Under the pieces are notes generated by a model. The model was not told the origin of the DNA. It searched no databases and saw only the letters and a program-made list of their open reading frames with translations. Source: Salinibacterium sp. ZJ70 (GTDB lineage: Bacteria > Actinomycetota > Actinomycetes > Actinomycetales > Microbacteriaceae). From it: a stretch of DNA of 64,000 bases. Where the stretch lies: contig NZ_CP061770.1 of NCBI RefSeq assembly GCF_011751865.2, positions 1,426,001-1,490,000 on the forward strand, read 5' to 3'. Shown here one piece after another: positions 55,801-64,000 of this stretch. Every line of letters begins with the position of its first letter. The stretch's first letter is position 1. The position numbers and the translations under genes are program-made.

Positions 55801-57450
55801 GGTGACGACCTCTTCGCGGATCGAGTCGAGCGGCGGGTTCGTCACCTGCGCGAACGCCTGGGTGAAGTAGTCGAAGATCAGACGCGGCCGATCGGACAGC
55901 ACCGCGATCGGCGTGTCGGATCCCATCGCGCCGAGCGGCTCCATGCCGTTCTGACCCATCGGACCGATGAGGATCCGAAGCTCCTCCTCGGTGTAGCCGA
56001 AGGTGCGCTGGCGACGTGCGACCGAGGCGGGCGTGTGCACGATGTGCTCGCGCCACGGGAGATCCTCGAGCTCGATGCGGTTCTCGTCGACCCACTGCTC
56101 GTAGGGCTCGGCGGCGGCGAGCTGCGACTTGATCTCGTCGTCCTCGATGATGCGGCCCTCGACCGTGTCGATGAGGAACATGCGGCCAGGGCGCAGACGG
56201 CCCTTGCGCACGATCTTGTCGGCCGGGAAGTCGAGCACGCCGATCTCGCTCGCGAGCACGACGAGCCCGTCGTCGGTCACGAGGAAGCGTCCCGGGCGCA
56301 GTCCGTTGCGGTCGAGCGTTGCGCCCACGAGGGATCCGTCGGTGAAGACGAGCGCGGCGGGGCCGTCCCACGGCTCCATGAGCGACGAGTGGTAGTCGTA
56401 GAAGGCCTTGCGGGCCGGGTCCATGTCGGCCTGGTTCTCCCAGGCCTCCGGGACCATCATCATGATGGCGTGGGGCAGGCTGCGGCCGGCGAGAGTCAGA
56501 AGCTCTACGACCTCGTCGAACGAGGCGGAATCGCTCGCGCCCTCCGTGACGATCGGGAACAGCGGACGCAGCTCGCCGAGCTCCTGCGACTCCAGCTGGC
56601 TCTGGCGAGCGCGCATCCAGTTGCGGTTGCCCTGCACGGTGTTGATCTCGCCGTTGTGGGCGATCATGCGGAACGGCTGTGCGAGCGGCCACGACGGGAA
56701 CGTGTTCGTCGAATAGCGCGAGTGCACGAGCGCGAGCTTCGTCGCGAAGCGCTCATCCGAGAGGTCGGGGTAGAACGGCTCCAGCTGGAGCGTCGTCACC
56801 ATGCCCTTGTAGACGAGGGTGCGGCTCGACAGCGACGGGAAGTACGAGCCGAGTTCGCGCTCGGCCCGCTTGCGCAGACGGAACGTGAGGCGGTCGAGCG
56901 CGATGCCGGCGAGCAGTTTGCCGACGGCGTCGGTGCCGTGCGAGCGCACGAAGACCTGCTCGAAAGCGGGCGCGGCCTCCCGCGCCAGGTTGCCGAGGTG
57001 CTCCGGGTCGGTCGGCACATCGCGCCAGCCGATGATGACCAGACCCTCTTCGGTCGCGATGCGGCCGATGGCCTCCTTCTCGGCAGCGCGCTCGTCGGCG
57101 TCATTCGGGAGGAACGCCATGCCGACGGCGTACATGCCGACCGGCGGCAGGTCGAAATCGAGGACGGCACGCAGGAAGGCGTCCGGGATCTGGGTGATGA
57201 TGCCGGCGCCGTCACCCGTACCCGCGTCGGAGCCGACGGCCCCGCGGTGCTCCAGGTGACGGAGCGCATCGAGCGCATTGGTGACGATGTCGTGGCCAGC
57301 TGTGCCACGCAGTGTCGCGACCATCGCGAGCCCGCACGCGTCCTTCTCGATGCGCGGGTCATACATCCCCTGCGCTTCGGGAACCGCGCTGAACCGCGCG
57401 TACGGGCCCGGCTGACCGGGCGGAGTCTGCAGCTTTCGAGAGAGTGCCAT
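52843..57450 (-). CDS. gltB: Glutamate synthase large subunit
   Basis: GltB (1535 aa) makes glutamate from glutamine and 2-oxoglutarate. The glutaminase nucleophile is Cys39 ([10 protein letters not shown]), so the first 38 residues form a propeptide to be removed. The FMN and synthase domain includes [17 protein letters not shown] (about residue 1060), and the [3Fe-4S] cysteines lie in [15 protein letters not shown] near 1140. A C-terminal beta-helix (GXGXG) domain has [21 protein letters not shown] (in part). ATG 57450 is used; GTG 57465 is upstream. GAGGA stands about 9 bases before ATG. Confidence 0.97.
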   Translation of the reverse strand: MALSRKLQTPPGQPGPYARFSAVPEAQGMYDPRIEKDACGLAMVATLRGTAGHDIVTNALDALRHLEHRGAVGSDAGTGDGAGIITQIPDAFLRAVLDFDLPPVGMYAVGMAFLPNDADERAAEKEAIGRIATEEGLVIIGWRDVPTDPEHLGNLAREAAPAFEQVFVRSHGTDAVGKLLAGIALDRLTFRLRKRAERELGSYFPSLSSRTLVYKGMVTTLQLEPFYPDLSDERFATKLALVHSRYSTNTFPSWPLAQPFRMIAHNGEINTVQGNRNWMRARQSQLESQELGELRPLFPIVTEGASDSASFDEVVELLTLAGRSLPHAIMMMVPEAWENQADMDPARKAFYDYHSSLMEPWDGPAALVFTDGSLVGATLDRNGLRPGRFLVTDDGLVVLASEIGVLDFPADKIVRKGRLRPGRMFLIDTVEGRIIEDDEIKSQLAAAEPYEQWVDENRIELEDLPWREHIVHTPASVARRQRTFGYTEEELRILIGPMGQNGMEPLGAMGSDTPIAVLSDRPRLIFDYFTQAFAQVTNPPLDSIREEVVTSMRVGVGPAANLLASGPEHARQIVLDFPVIDNDELAKIVRLGQSDGLKLTHTLKGLYRFDRGPHAMAERLDELCAEADEAVAAGAQFLVLSDRHSNKDLAPIPSLLMLAAVHHHLIRQETRMRVGIIVETGDAREVHHAALLIGYGAAAINPYLAMETAELLVTSGMIEGVTPEKAVKNVIKALGKGVLKIMSKMGISVVGSYAGAQAFEAIGLDQEFIDRYFTGTRTVLGGVGMDVISEENLVRHTSAYPENPGERVHENLATGGEYQWRREGPPHLFSPETVFKLQHSTRTRRFDVFREYTKSVDEQAERLMTLRGLFALKTGERPPVPLDEVEPISAIISRFNTGAMSYGSISQEAHETLAIAMNRIGGRSNTGEGGEDIERLLDPERRSRIKQVASGRFGVTSMYLTHATDIQIKMAQGAKPGEGGQLPPQKVYPWVARTRGGTPGVGLISPPPHHDIYSIEDLKQLIFDVKRANPEARVHVKLVSQSGIGAVAAGVTKALADVVLVSGHDGGTGASPLNSLKHAGTPWEIGLAETQQTLMLNGMRDRVVVQVDGQMKTGRDVIIAALLGAEEYGFATAPLVVSGCILMRVCHLDTCPVGVATQNPELRERFTGKPEFVETFFEFLAQEVREYLAELGFRSLDELIGHTELLDVDRAISHWKADGLDLTPVLQGPTFAEDEPRTNRREQDHELDEHFDRKLIELTKDALENGTPIELELEIQNTERAVGTMLGHEITKRYGQHGLPDGTIQVTLRGAAGQSLGAFMPNGITLRLEGDSNDYVGKGLSGGKIVVRPPRGAVFAAERNVIAGNVIGYGATQGSMFIRGIVGERFLVRNSGATAVVEGVGDHALEYMTGGLAVILGGTGRNLGAGMSGGTAYVYDLRPERVNRDSLASGELSLLPLESADIEILTDLLEKHLAETGSALAKRMLENADETMSKFVKVLPRDYAAVLETRRAAADEGLDPDGDVVWGRILEVTGG

Positions 57451-57561
57451 GGCAACCGTCCTCACGATGAATCGAGTGTGGGACGACGGCGGCCCAGCTA
57501 ACTGAAGGGAATTCCGGGTCGGTATGGCGCAAGGCCCGGCGGTATCACGACGAGCGGAATG

Positions 57562-58602
57562 CTATCGCGATGAGGTGGAACCGCTTGTGGCGGCTGGTGC
57601 GGCGATCGCCTCGGCTCCATCGCCAGGCTCGTCCGAGTCCGTGTAGGTGTCTTCGGAGTGTACAACAACGGCAGGTTCCGGTCGGCGACCCGGCAGGTAC
57701 ACGTCGGGTTCGACTCCGGGGTGGCGGCGCGTCTGCACGTAGATGATGACCAGACCCAGCGCGATGGCGCCGAGCGCCGCCCACACGTTCGAGCGGAGGC
57801 CGAGGAACGTCTCGCTCGGGTCGAGGCGGATCGACTCCAGCCAGAACCGGCCGACGCCGTACCAGACGAGGTAGAGGCCGAGGACCTTGCCCCACTGCCA
57901 GAAGTCCTTGTTCTTGGCGACGATGAAGACGATGAGCGCGAAGCCCGCGAGGTTCCAGAGGATCTCGTACAGGAACGTCGGGTGGAAGAGCACATCATCC
58001 GGGATGCCGGTGGGGATGGCGGGGTTCGGGCGGGTGATCTCGAGGCCCCACGGCAGATCGGTGGGCAGGCCGAAGAGCTCCTGGTTGACCCAGTTGCCGA
58101 GGCGTCCGAACGCCTGCGCCACGAGGATGCCGGGGGCCATCGCGTCGGCGACCGACCAGAAGCGGAGACCGGTGAAGCGGCAGCCGATCCACACGCCGAC
58201 GGCGCCGAAGATGAGCGCGCCGAAGATGGCGCCGCCGCCCTCCCAGATCGCCCAGACGCTGCCGGGCTGCGTGACGTCCCAGGTGTTCTTGCCTTCGCCG
58301 AAGAAGTCATCCGGGTGCGTGAGCACGTGGTAGAAACGCGCGCCGACGATGCCCAGGATGACGGCGAAGAACGTGACGTCGACGACGAGCCACGGCTCGG
58401 CGCCGCGTGCCGTCAGACGCTGGTTCGCGATGACGACCGCGAAGAAGATTCCCACGATGATCGCGAGCGCGTAGGTCGTGATCCGCAGCGTGAAATCGAG
58501 CTCCGCGCCCGGGATGAGGGCGCTGATCCACTCGCCGATCGGAATCGTGATCTGCTTCCAGTCGGGCGTGGGGCTGGGGATGCTGAAGGGCGCGGCGAAC
58601 AC
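57562..58602 (-). CDS. lgt: Prolipoprotein diacylglyceryl transferase
   Basis: Lgt (346 aa) adds diacylglycerol to the lipobox cysteine of prelipoproteins in the membrane. It has seven membrane helices; signature parts are LTHPDDFF, GGGAIFGALIFG (near residue 123), the RLGNWVNQELFG motif near 170, and HPTFLYEILWN near 207. The C-terminal 40-50 residues after the last helix are a polar tail ending in a Ser/Thr-rich stretch, longer than in E. coli. GTG 58602 lies 6 bases after TAGACT. It sits between trpA and gltB, an order common in actinobacteria. Confidence 0.96.
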   Translation of the reverse strand: MFAAPFSIPSPTPDWKQITIPIGEWISALIPGAELDFTLRITTYALAIIVGIFFAVVIANQRLTARGAEPWLVVDVTFFAVILGIVGARFYHVLTHPDDFFGEGKNTWDVTQPGSVWAIWEGGGAIFGALIFGAVGVWIGCRFTGLRFWSVADAMAPGILVAQAFGRLGNWVNQELFGLPTDLPWGLEITRPNPAIPTGIPDDVLFHPTFLYEILWNLAGFALIVFIVAKNKDFWQWGKVLGLYLVWYGVGRFWLESIRLDPSETFLGLRSNVWAALGAIALGLVIIYVQTRRHPGVEPDVYLPGRRPEPAVVVHSEDTYTDSDEPGDGAEAIAAPAATSGSTSSR

Positions 58603-58608
58603 GTGTGG

Positions 58609-58614
58609 AGTCTA
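58609..58614 (-). promoter_or_regulatory. -10 box of lgt overlapping the trpA stop codon
   Basis: TAGACT (58614-58609) is followed by CCACAC and GTG 58602. Its first three bases are the trpA TAG stop. Confidence 0.5.
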
Positions 58615-59391
58615 CTTTCCCTGAGACAGCTCGGATGCCACGCGGGCGACACCCGAGACACCGCCCTCGGCGAGAGCGGTGACGAGAACGGATCCGACGA
58701 TAGCGCCGTCGGCGTAGGTGAGGACCTCGGCAACCTGATCGGCGGTCGAGATGCCGATGCCGACGCAGGCGGAGATCGTGTCGGGGCCGGTGGCACCGGC
58801 GTCACGCAGCCGCGAGACGAGTGCCCGGGCGTTCGCGTCGAGGTCGGCACGCGCACCGGTGATGCCCATGGTCGACACCGTGTACACGAAGCCGCGGCTC
58901 GTGGCCACGACATCCGAGAGACGCGCGTCGGAGGACGTCGGCGCCGCGAGGAAGACGCGGTCGAGCCCCGTGCGGTCGCTCTCGGCGATCCACTCGGCGG
59001 CGGAGTCGGGGGTGATGTCGGGCGTGATGAGTCCCGCTCCCCCGGCGTCACGCAGCTGGTCGGCGAACTTCGCGACGCCGTACTGCACGACCGGGTTCCA
59101 GTAGGTCATGACGAGCACGGGCGCGTCGACGCGACTGCGCACGCTCTCGACGGCCGTGAAGACGTCGCGTGTGCGGAAGCCGTTCGCGAGCGCCTGCTGG
59201 GTGGCCTTCTGGATGGCGAGGCCGTCCATGACGGGGTCTGAGTAGGGAAGACCGAGCTCGATCGCGTCGACGCCGTTCTCGACGAGGGCGACAGCGGCAT
59301 CGATGCTCGTCTGCAGGTCGGGGAAGCCGACGGGCAGGTAGCCGATGAGGGCCCCGCCGTCGGTGCGGCGGATGGCAGCGTCGACGTTCAC
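58612..59391 (-). CDS. trpA: Tryptophan synthase alpha chain
   Basis: TrpA (259 aa) splits indole-glycerol phosphate. The catalytic acids are Glu45 ([14 protein letters not shown]) and Asp56 in the same segment. [10 protein letters not shown] and [12 protein letters not shown] complete the family pattern. Its start overlaps the trpB stop by 4 bases. It ends the trp part of the operon with a TAG that doubles as the lgt -10 box. Confidence 0.97.
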   Translation of the reverse strand: MNVDAAIRRTDGGALIGYLPVGFPDLQTSIDAAVALVENGVDAIELGLPYSDPVMDGLAIQKATQQALANGFRTRDVFTAVESVRSRVDAPVLVMTYWNPVVQYGVAKFADQLRDAGGAGLITPDITPDSAAEWIAESDRTGLDRVFLAAPTSSDARLSDVVATSRGFVYTVSTMGITGARADLDANARALVSRLRDAGATGPDTISACVGIGISTADQVAEVLTYADGAIVGSVLVTALAEGGVSGVARVASELSQGK

Positions 59392-60608
59392 GCCTGGACC
59401 GCTCCTTCGTCGAACAGGCCGAACCAGCGTCCGGCGGTAGCCACATCCTTGTCGCCGCGACCGGAGAGGTTGACGAGGATGATCGCGTCGGGGCCGAGCT
59501 CCTTGCCGAGCGTGAGCGCTCCGGCGAGAGCGTGCGAGGACTCGATCGCGGGGATGATGCCCTCGGTGCGGGCCAGGAGCCGCAGAGCCTCCATCGCCTC
59601 GGAGTCGGTCGCCGGCAGGTAGATCGCGCGGCCCGCGTCCGCGAGGAACGCGTGCTCGGGGCCGACTCCCGGGTAGTCGAGGCCGGCGGAGATCGAGTGC
59701 GACTCGATCGTCTGGCCGTCCTCATCCTGAAGGAGGTAGCTGCGGGCACCGTGCAGCACGCCGGGGCGTCCGCGCTCGATGGTGGCGGCGTGGCGGTCGG
59801 TGTCGACGCCGTCGCCTGCCGCCTCGAAGCCGTAGAGCTTCACGGACGGGTCATCGAGGAAGGCGTGGAAGATGCCGATCGCGTTCGATCCACCTCCGAC
59901 GCACGCGGCGACGGCATCCGGAAGACGTCCGGTGAGCTCGAGCACCTGGGCGCGCGCCTCTTCGCCGATGATCTTCTGGAAGTCGCGCACCATCGCCGGG
60001 AACGGGTGCGGGCCCGCCGCAGTGCCGAACACGTAGTTGGTGGTCTCGACGCTCGTGACCCACTCGCGGTACGCCTCGTTGATGGCGTCCTTGAGGGTGC
60101 GCGAGCCGGTCGTGACCGGGATCACCTCGGCGCCGAGAAGGCGCATGCGGGCGACGTTGAGCGCCTGGCGCTGCGTGTCGACCTCGCCCATGTAGATCGT
60201 GCACTCGAGCCCGAAGAGCGCTGCGGCGGTCGCGGTGGCGACGCCGTGCTGACCAGCTCCCGTCTCGGCGATCACGCGCGTCTTGCCGAGGCGCTTCGTG
60301 AGAAGCGCCTGGCCGAGCACGTTGTTGATCTTGTGGCTGCCGGTGTGGTTGAGATCCTCGCGCTTGAGGATGATGCGGGCGCCGCCCGCGTGCTCGGCGA
60401 AGCGGGGCACCTCGGTGATGATCGAGGGGCGACCCGAGTAGCTGCGGTGGAGCTCCATGAGCTCCGCCTGGAACGTCGGGTCGTTCTTCGCGGCTTCGTA
60501 GGCCTCGGCGATCTCGTCGACGGCGGCGATGAGCGCCTCGGGCATGAAGCGCCCGCCGTACTCGCCGAAGTAGGGGCCGGGCTGGTTGCGGTAGATGTTC
60601 TCGCTCAT
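59388..60608 (-). CDS. trpB: Tryptophan synthase beta chain
   Basis: TrpB (406 aa) joins indole and serine with pyridoxal phosphate. The cofactor lysine is Lys93 in [20 protein letters not shown] lies near residue 115, and the phosphate loop [10 protein letters not shown] near 236. [14 protein letters not shown] is the conserved N-terminus. It overlaps both trpC and trpA by 4 bases. Confidence 0.98.
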   Translation of the reverse strand: MSENIYRNQPGPYFGEYGGRFMPEALIAAVDEIAEAYEAAKNDPTFQAELMELHRSYSGRPSIITEVPRFAEHAGGARIILKREDLNHTGSHKINNVLGQALLTKRLGKTRVIAETGAGQHGVATATAAALFGLECTIYMGEVDTQRQALNVARMRLLGAEVIPVTTGSRTLKDAINEAYREWVTSVETTNYVFGTAAGPHPFPAMVRDFQKIIGEEARAQVLELTGRLPDAVAACVGGGSNAIGIFHAFLDDPSVKLYGFEAAGDGVDTDRHAATIERGRPGVLHGARSYLLQDEDGQTIESHSISAGLDYPGVGPEHAFLADAGRAIYLPATDSEAMEALRLLARTEGIIPAIESSHALAGALTLGKELGPDAIILVNLSGRGDKDVATAGRWFGLFDEGAVQA

Positions 60609-61381
60609 CCGGCGGCCAGGAACGACTCGAGGGTGGATACGGGGTCGTCACCCGTCACGAGGGCCTCGCCGATGAGCACCACGTCGGCGCCCGCGGCGCG
60701 ATAGTGAGCCACGTCGGCGGGCGAGGTGACGGCCGATTCGGCGATCCGGACGACGCCAGCGGGGATCGAGTCCGCGAGGGTTCCGAACAGGTCGCGATCG
60801 AGCTCGAACGTCGACAGGTTGCGGGCGTTGACGCCCACGACCGACGCGCCGATCTCGAGCGCGCGGCTCACCTCGTCAGCCGAGTGCGTCTCGACGAGCG
60901 CCGTCATGCCGAGCTGCGTGATGAGCTCGTGCAGCTCACGGAGCTGCTGCTGTTCGAGCGCAGCGACGATGAGCAGCACGAGGTCGGCACCCGCGGCGCG
61001 CGCCTCGAACACCTGGTACGGCTCGGCGATGAAGTCCTTGCGGAGCACCGGGATGCTCACCGCGGCGCGCACATCACGCAGGTCGTCGAGCGAGCCGCCG
61101 AATCGGCGCTGCTCCGTGAGCACGCTGATGGCGCTCGCGCCACCTGTCTCGTACGAGACAGCGAGAGCCGCGGGGTCGCGGATCTCCGCAAGGGCACCGC
61201 GCGAGGGGCTCGCGCGCTTGACCTCGGCGATGATCTTCACCCGGTCCGCCGGCGCGAGCGCCGCGATGGCGTCGAGAGGCGCGGGCGCTGCCAGCGCAGC
61301 GGCCTCGACGTCGGCGAGGCTCAGCGCTTCACGTCGAGTCGCGGCGTCAGAGAGCGCGCCGGCGACGAGTTCGCTCAGCAC
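60605..61381 (-). CDS. trpC: Indole-3-glycerol phosphate synthase
   Basis: TrpC (258 aa) closes the indole ring. The (beta/alpha)8 barrel shows [14 protein letters not shown] near residue 49, [16 protein letters not shown] near 85, [12 protein letters not shown] near 110 and [14 protein letters not shown] near 182. It is not fused to TrpF. It follows the HGxxPAAW gene by 4 bases; trpD and trpF are not in the window. Confidence 0.97.
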   Translation of the reverse strand: MLSELVAGALSDAATRREALSLADVEAAALAAPAPLDAIAALAPADRVKIIAEVKRASPSRGALAEIRDPAALAVSYETGGASAISVLTEQRRFGGSLDDLRDVRAAVSIPVLRKDFIAEPYQVFEARAAGADLVLLIVAALEQQQLRELHELITQLGMTALVETHSADEVSRALEIGASVVGVNARNLSTFELDRDLFGTLADSIPAGVVRIAESAVTSPADVAHYRAAGADVVLIGEALVTGDDPVSTLESFLAAG

Positions 61382-61385
61382 GCTG

Positions 61386-61607
61386 TCAGTGGGCCTTCGG
61401 AGCGGACTTCGATCCGCCGACGCCGTAGCCGAGCTTGGCGAGCACCCATCCGACGAGGAGGCCCACGACGAGGAGGGCAGCCGAAGCCCAGACGAGCCAG
61501 GGCATGTCCAGGAAGAACGCGACGGTGCCGATGCTGAATGCGGTCAGCATGATGATCACCGCGACCCAGGCTGCGGGCGAGTGTCCGTGTCCGGGCGTGT
61601 CGGTCAC
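61386..61607 (-). CDS. HGxxPAAW family small membrane protein
   Basis: The 73-aa protein has the family signature HGHSPAAW at residues 8-15, and two membrane helices (about 16-32, VAVIIMLTAFSIGTVAF, and 37-56, LVWASAALLVVGLLVGWV). The tail is basic. Its function is not known; in actinobacteria it is found beside trpC, which suggests a link to tryptophan synthesis by position only. AGGAG lies before GTG 61607. Confidence 0.85.
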   Translation of the reverse strand: MTDTPGHGHSPAAWVAVIIMLTAFSIGTVAFFLDMPWLVWASAALLVVGLLVGWVLAKLGYGVGGSKSAPKAH

Positions 61608-61632
61608 GTGGGGTCTCCTTCTGCGTTGCGAA

Positions 61633-61670
61633 GCGGGCGGATGACGCCCGCGAACCCGCGAATGCGGGCG
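61633..61670 (-). other. Intercistronic hairpins in the trp operon
   Basis: CGCCCGC (61645-61651) can pair with GCGGGCG on either side (61633-61639 or 61664-61670). The inner CCCGC (61655-61659) can also pair with GCGGG (61664-61668). The alternatives exclude each other. They lie in the 71-base gap upstream of the HGxxPAAW ribosome-binding site and may adjust expression between the first and later trp genes. Confidence 0.45.
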
Positions 61671-61678
61671 TGCTCAGT

Positions 61679-62281
61679 CTAGCGGGCGGGGGCGGTCGGA
61701 TCGTCGCCGTCGCTCAGCGCGTCCCACTCCGCGACAGCGTCGGTGGTCGTGCCGTCGGCGGACTCCAGACGCGTGCGTGAGTACCTGCGGCCGGTGGCGG
61801 GCCAGCGGCCCGCTGTGAGCACGACGAGCAGGCCGATCACGATGATGAGCGCACCGAAGACGATGGCCATCCAAGGCCACGGCGTTCCTTCGACCGAGCT
61901 CACGAGCGCCGCGACCGATTCGGATCCGCTGATGCCGGTCGCCTCAGTGATGGCGGGGGCGGATGCGGCGACAGGGTCGCCGATCGTCACGAGCGTGAGA
62001 CCGATGACCGCGACCCCGACGAGCGCTTCGAGAACCCCCAGGATGCGGCGGAAGAAGGGTCCGGCGATGGCGAGCGCCGCGACGACCGCGAGCGTCGTGA
62101 GAGCGAGAGGCGCGAGCCCTGCAGCGGCGATGTCGCCGCCGACCGTGAGCACGGGGTCATCTGTCCCGGCCGCAGCAGCGAGAGTCAGCGCATACCAGGG
62201 CTGCGACCACGCGAGGAAGACGAGCGCGCCGGCCAGAGCCGTCGCTGCCAGCAGCAGCCCTCTGATGCGTGACGGGGTCAT
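61679..62281 (-). CDS. Trp operon-associated membrane protein (TIGR02234 type)
   Basis: The 200-aa membrane protein is typical of actinobacterial trp operons. It has four hydrophobic helices (about residues 8-24, 50-68, 77-98 and 140-158) with the conserved SQPWYALT after the first helix, and a charged cytoplasmic tail. The TIGR02234 family (trp region conserved membrane protein) has no proven biochemical role; tryptophan or precursor handling is inferred from context. ATG 62281 is one base after the trpE stop. Confidence 0.88.
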   Translation of the reverse strand: MTPSRIRGLLLAATALAGALVFLAWSQPWYALTLAAAAGTDDPVLTVGGDIAAAGLAPLALTTLAVVAALAIAGPFFRRILGVLEALVGVAVIGLTLVTIGDPVAASAPAITEATGISGSESVAALVSSVEGTPWPWMAIVFGALIIVIGLLVVLTAGRWPATGRRYSRTRLESADGTTTDAVAEWDALSDGDDPTAPAR

Positions 62282-62282
62282 C

Positions 62283-63815
62283 TCAGCCGATCCTCCGCAT
62301 GGCGTTCGCCACCGCGACAGCGCGCAGCGGGGCGGCCGCCTTGTTGTGGGCCTCCTGGTGCTCGCTCTCGGGGTCGGAATCAGCCACGAGTCCCGCACCC
62401 GCCTGCACGTAGGCGGTGTCGCCGATGAGGGTCGCCGTGCGGATGGCGATCGCGAGGTCGGCGTCGCCCGCGAGGTCGAAGTAGCCCACGACTCCCCCGT
62501 ACACGCCGCGCTGCGCGAGCTCCAGCTCGTCGATGATCTCGAGCGCGCGGGGCTTCGGCGCACCCGAGAGGGTGCCAGCCGGGAAGGTGGCCCGGAAGGC
62601 GTCGACCGAGGTGGCACCGGGGCGCAGATCGCCCTCGACGCTCGAGACGAGGTGCATGATGTGGCTGAAGCGCTCCACCTGCATGAACTCGGTCACCTCG
62701 ACGCTGCCCGCGGTGCACACGCGCGACAGGTCGTTGCGGGCGAGGTCGACGAGCATGAGGTGCTCGGCGCGCTCCTTCGGGTCGGCGAGAAGCTCCTCGG
62801 CGAGCTCGATGTCGCGTTCCGGCGATGCGCCGCGCGGGCGGGAACCGGCGATCGGGTGCGTGAAGACGCGGCCCTGCTGCACCTTGACGAGCGCCTCAGG
62901 CGACGACCCGACGATCGCGTACGGCGATCCCTCGGGCGTCTCGAGGCTCAGCAGGTACATGTACGGGCTCGGGTTGAGGATGCGCAGCACCCGGTAGACG
63001 TCGAGCGGATCGGCGGTGAGCTCGTGCTCGAAGCGCTGCGAGATGACCACCTGGAAGACGTCGCCATCGCGGATGAACTCCTTCGAGCGCACCACGGCGT
63101 CTTTGAAGTCCTGCGGTTCGGTGCGCGGACGCGGCTGCGCCGCGATTCCGAGGTCGACCTCCGCGAGGCGCGCCGGCGACGGCTGCGCGAGAGCGGCCTG
63201 CAGCGCGTCGAGGCGCGCCTGGGCGTCATCCCATGCCTCGTCGGCGGACTGCACGCCATCGTTCAGCACGGAGGCGATCAGGGTTGCGGTGCCCGTGCGG
63301 TGATCGAGCGCGACGAGCTCCGACACGAACGAGAGCGCCTGGCCGGGAACCGGAACCTCCGCGGGAGGCACCGCGGGAAGGTTCTCGAGCTGACGCACCG
63401 CCTCCCAGCCGATGAAGCCGACGAGACCGCCCGTGAGCGGCGGGTGGCCCTCGCGCTTGGGGGTGCTCCAGCGCTCGTAGAGGCGTGCGACGGCCTCGAG
63501 GGGTGCGCTGGGCGCATCCGGTCCGAGCGCGCGTTCGGCGTCGAGCCCGTAGTCGATCCAGACGGCGCGGTCGCCGTCGGCATCCCGCACCTGGGTGAGC
63601 ACACCGCGCGAGCCGACGCCCACGAAGGACCACCGCGACCAGATGCCGCCCTGCTCAGCCGATTCGAGCAGGAACGTGCCGGGGCGCGCATCCGCGACCT
63701 TCCGGTACACGCCGACGGGCGTCTCGCCGTCCGCGAAGAGCTCTCGAAGCACCGGGACGACGCGGTGACCCGCGGCGACGGCTGCGTCGAACTCGGCGCG
63801 CGGGGTGGTGGTCAC
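62283..63815 (-). CDS. trpE: Anthranilate synthase component I
   Basis: TrpE (510 aa) makes anthranilate from chorismate with glutamine supplied by TrpG. The tryptophan feedback site LLESAEQGG lies near residue 50. The C-terminal chorismate-binding domain has AGSRPRGASPERD near 330 and MHLVSSVEGDLR near 395, ending with AGAGLVADSDPESEHQE (in part). GTG 63815 is one base from the hisI stop, so no leader or attenuator precedes it here. Confidence 0.97.
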   Translation of the reverse strand: MTTTPRAEFDAAVAAGHRVVPVLRELFADGETPVGVYRKVADARPGTFLLESAEQGGIWSRWSFVGVGSRGVLTQVRDADGDRAVWIDYGLDAERALGPDAPSAPLEAVARLYERWSTPKREGHPPLTGGLVGFIGWEAVRQLENLPAVPPAEVPVPGQALSFVSELVALDHRTGTATLIASVLNDGVQSADEAWDDAQARLDALQAALAQPSPARLAEVDLGIAAQPRPRTEPQDFKDAVVRSKEFIRDGDVFQVVISQRFEHELTADPLDVYRVLRILNPSPYMYLLSLETPEGSPYAIVGSSPEALVKVQQGRVFTHPIAGSRPRGASPERDIELAEELLADPKERAEHLMLVDLARNDLSRVCTAGSVEVTEFMQVERFSHIMHLVSSVEGDLRPGATSVDAFRATFPAGTLSGAPKPRALEIIDELELAQRGVYGGVVGYFDLAGDADLAIAIRTATLIGDTAYVQAGAGLVADSDPESEHQEAHNKAAAPLRAVAVANAMRRIG

Positions 63816-63816
63816 G

Positions 63817-64000
63817 TCAGTCCTCCTCCGGGTTCCCGATGACGGGATCGAGCTGGTCGGCGTCGAAGCAGGTGCGATCGCCGGTGTGGCAGGCCGCGCC
63901 GATCTGCTCGACGCGAACGAGAAGCGTATCGCCGTCGCAGTCGAGTGCGGCGGACTTCACGTACTGCCGGTGGCCCGAGGTGTCGCCCTTGCGCCAGAAC
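63817..64000 (-). CDS. hisI: Phosphoribosyl-AMP cyclohydrolase (5' end outside window)
   Basis: The visible C-terminal 61 residues match HisI, which opens the adenine ring of phosphoribosyl-AMP in histidine synthesis. The metal and catalytic residues are seen in [24 protein letters not shown] and [10 protein letters not shown]. The C-terminus ends in an acidic PEED. HisI and TrpE are joined by one base, so histidine and tryptophan genes share a transcript here. The start is beyond the window edge. Confidence 0.93.
   Translation of the reverse strand, partial: FWRKGDTSGHRQYVKSAALDCDGDTLLVRVEQIGAACHTGDRTCFDADQLDPVIGNPEED

Overview
The window is chromosomal DNA of a high-GC Gram-positive bacterium, most likely an actinobacterium of the family Microbacteriaceae (Microbacterium/Leifsonia relatives). 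The evidence is the very G+C-rich coding sequence, the lineage-marker genes (rbpA, whiA, opcA, an ANTAR-type pdtaR regulator, a trp-operon-associated membrane protein, an HGxxPAAW protein) and many genes whose start codon sits 6-8 bases after a TANNNT box, which is the arrangement of leaderless actinobacterial mRNAs. The DNA is almost fully coding. No gap between genes exceeds about 250 bases, and I saw no phage, transposon, CRISPR array or rRNA.

Layout: (1) 1-5.9 kb: partial ABC ATPase, divergent glgA/glgC (glycogen or maltose-1-phosphate synthesis), serB, fabG, then a coupled DUF3099 / small Cys protein / SURF1 cluster. (2) 5.9-10.6 kb: ABC-F ATPase, the biotin uptake operon bioY-bioM-bioN facing a TetR repressor gene (bioQ), and a small membrane protein. 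(3) 10.6-16.9 kb: the SUF iron-sulfur operon (sufB-sufD-Rieske ferredoxin-sufC, then a DUF59 gene with its own promoter), followed upstream by ctaA and ctaB for haem A. The DUF59 gene ends in an unusual array of nested palindromes. (4) 17.1-25.3 kb: pentose-phosphate operon tkt-tal-pgi-zwf-opcA-pgl, closed by a strong bidirectional terminator. (5) 25.3-31 kb on the minus strand: rbpA, secG, tpiA, pgk, gap, sodA, whiA, rapZ. (6) 31-39.4 kb: uvrC, uvrA, uvrB, coaE. (7) 39.4-45 kb: DUF4126, rpsA, and a translationally coupled DUF885 / DUF4166 / TIGR01777-epimerase operon. (8) 45-49.9 kb: HPr, polA, a hotdog thioesterase, pdtaR, tRNA-Leu(CAA) and two small genes. (9) 49.9-64 kb on the minus strand: hisI (partial)-trpE-trpP-like-HGxxPAAW-trpC-trpB-trpA-lgt-gltB-gltD-pyk.

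Taken together the genes cover central carbon flow (glycolysis and PPP genes converge on one terminator at 25.3 kb), cofactor and cluster supply (biotin, haem A, Fe-S), nucleotide-excision repair, and amino-acid synthesis (Trp, Glu, Ser, His). The least expected features are the tandem nested-hairpin repeats at 10.59-10.74 kb, which also supply the C-terminus and stop codon of the DUF59 protein; a DUF3099 gene whose only plausible promoter places its start at an ATC codon; and two places where a TAG stop codon is the first half of the next gene's -10 box.
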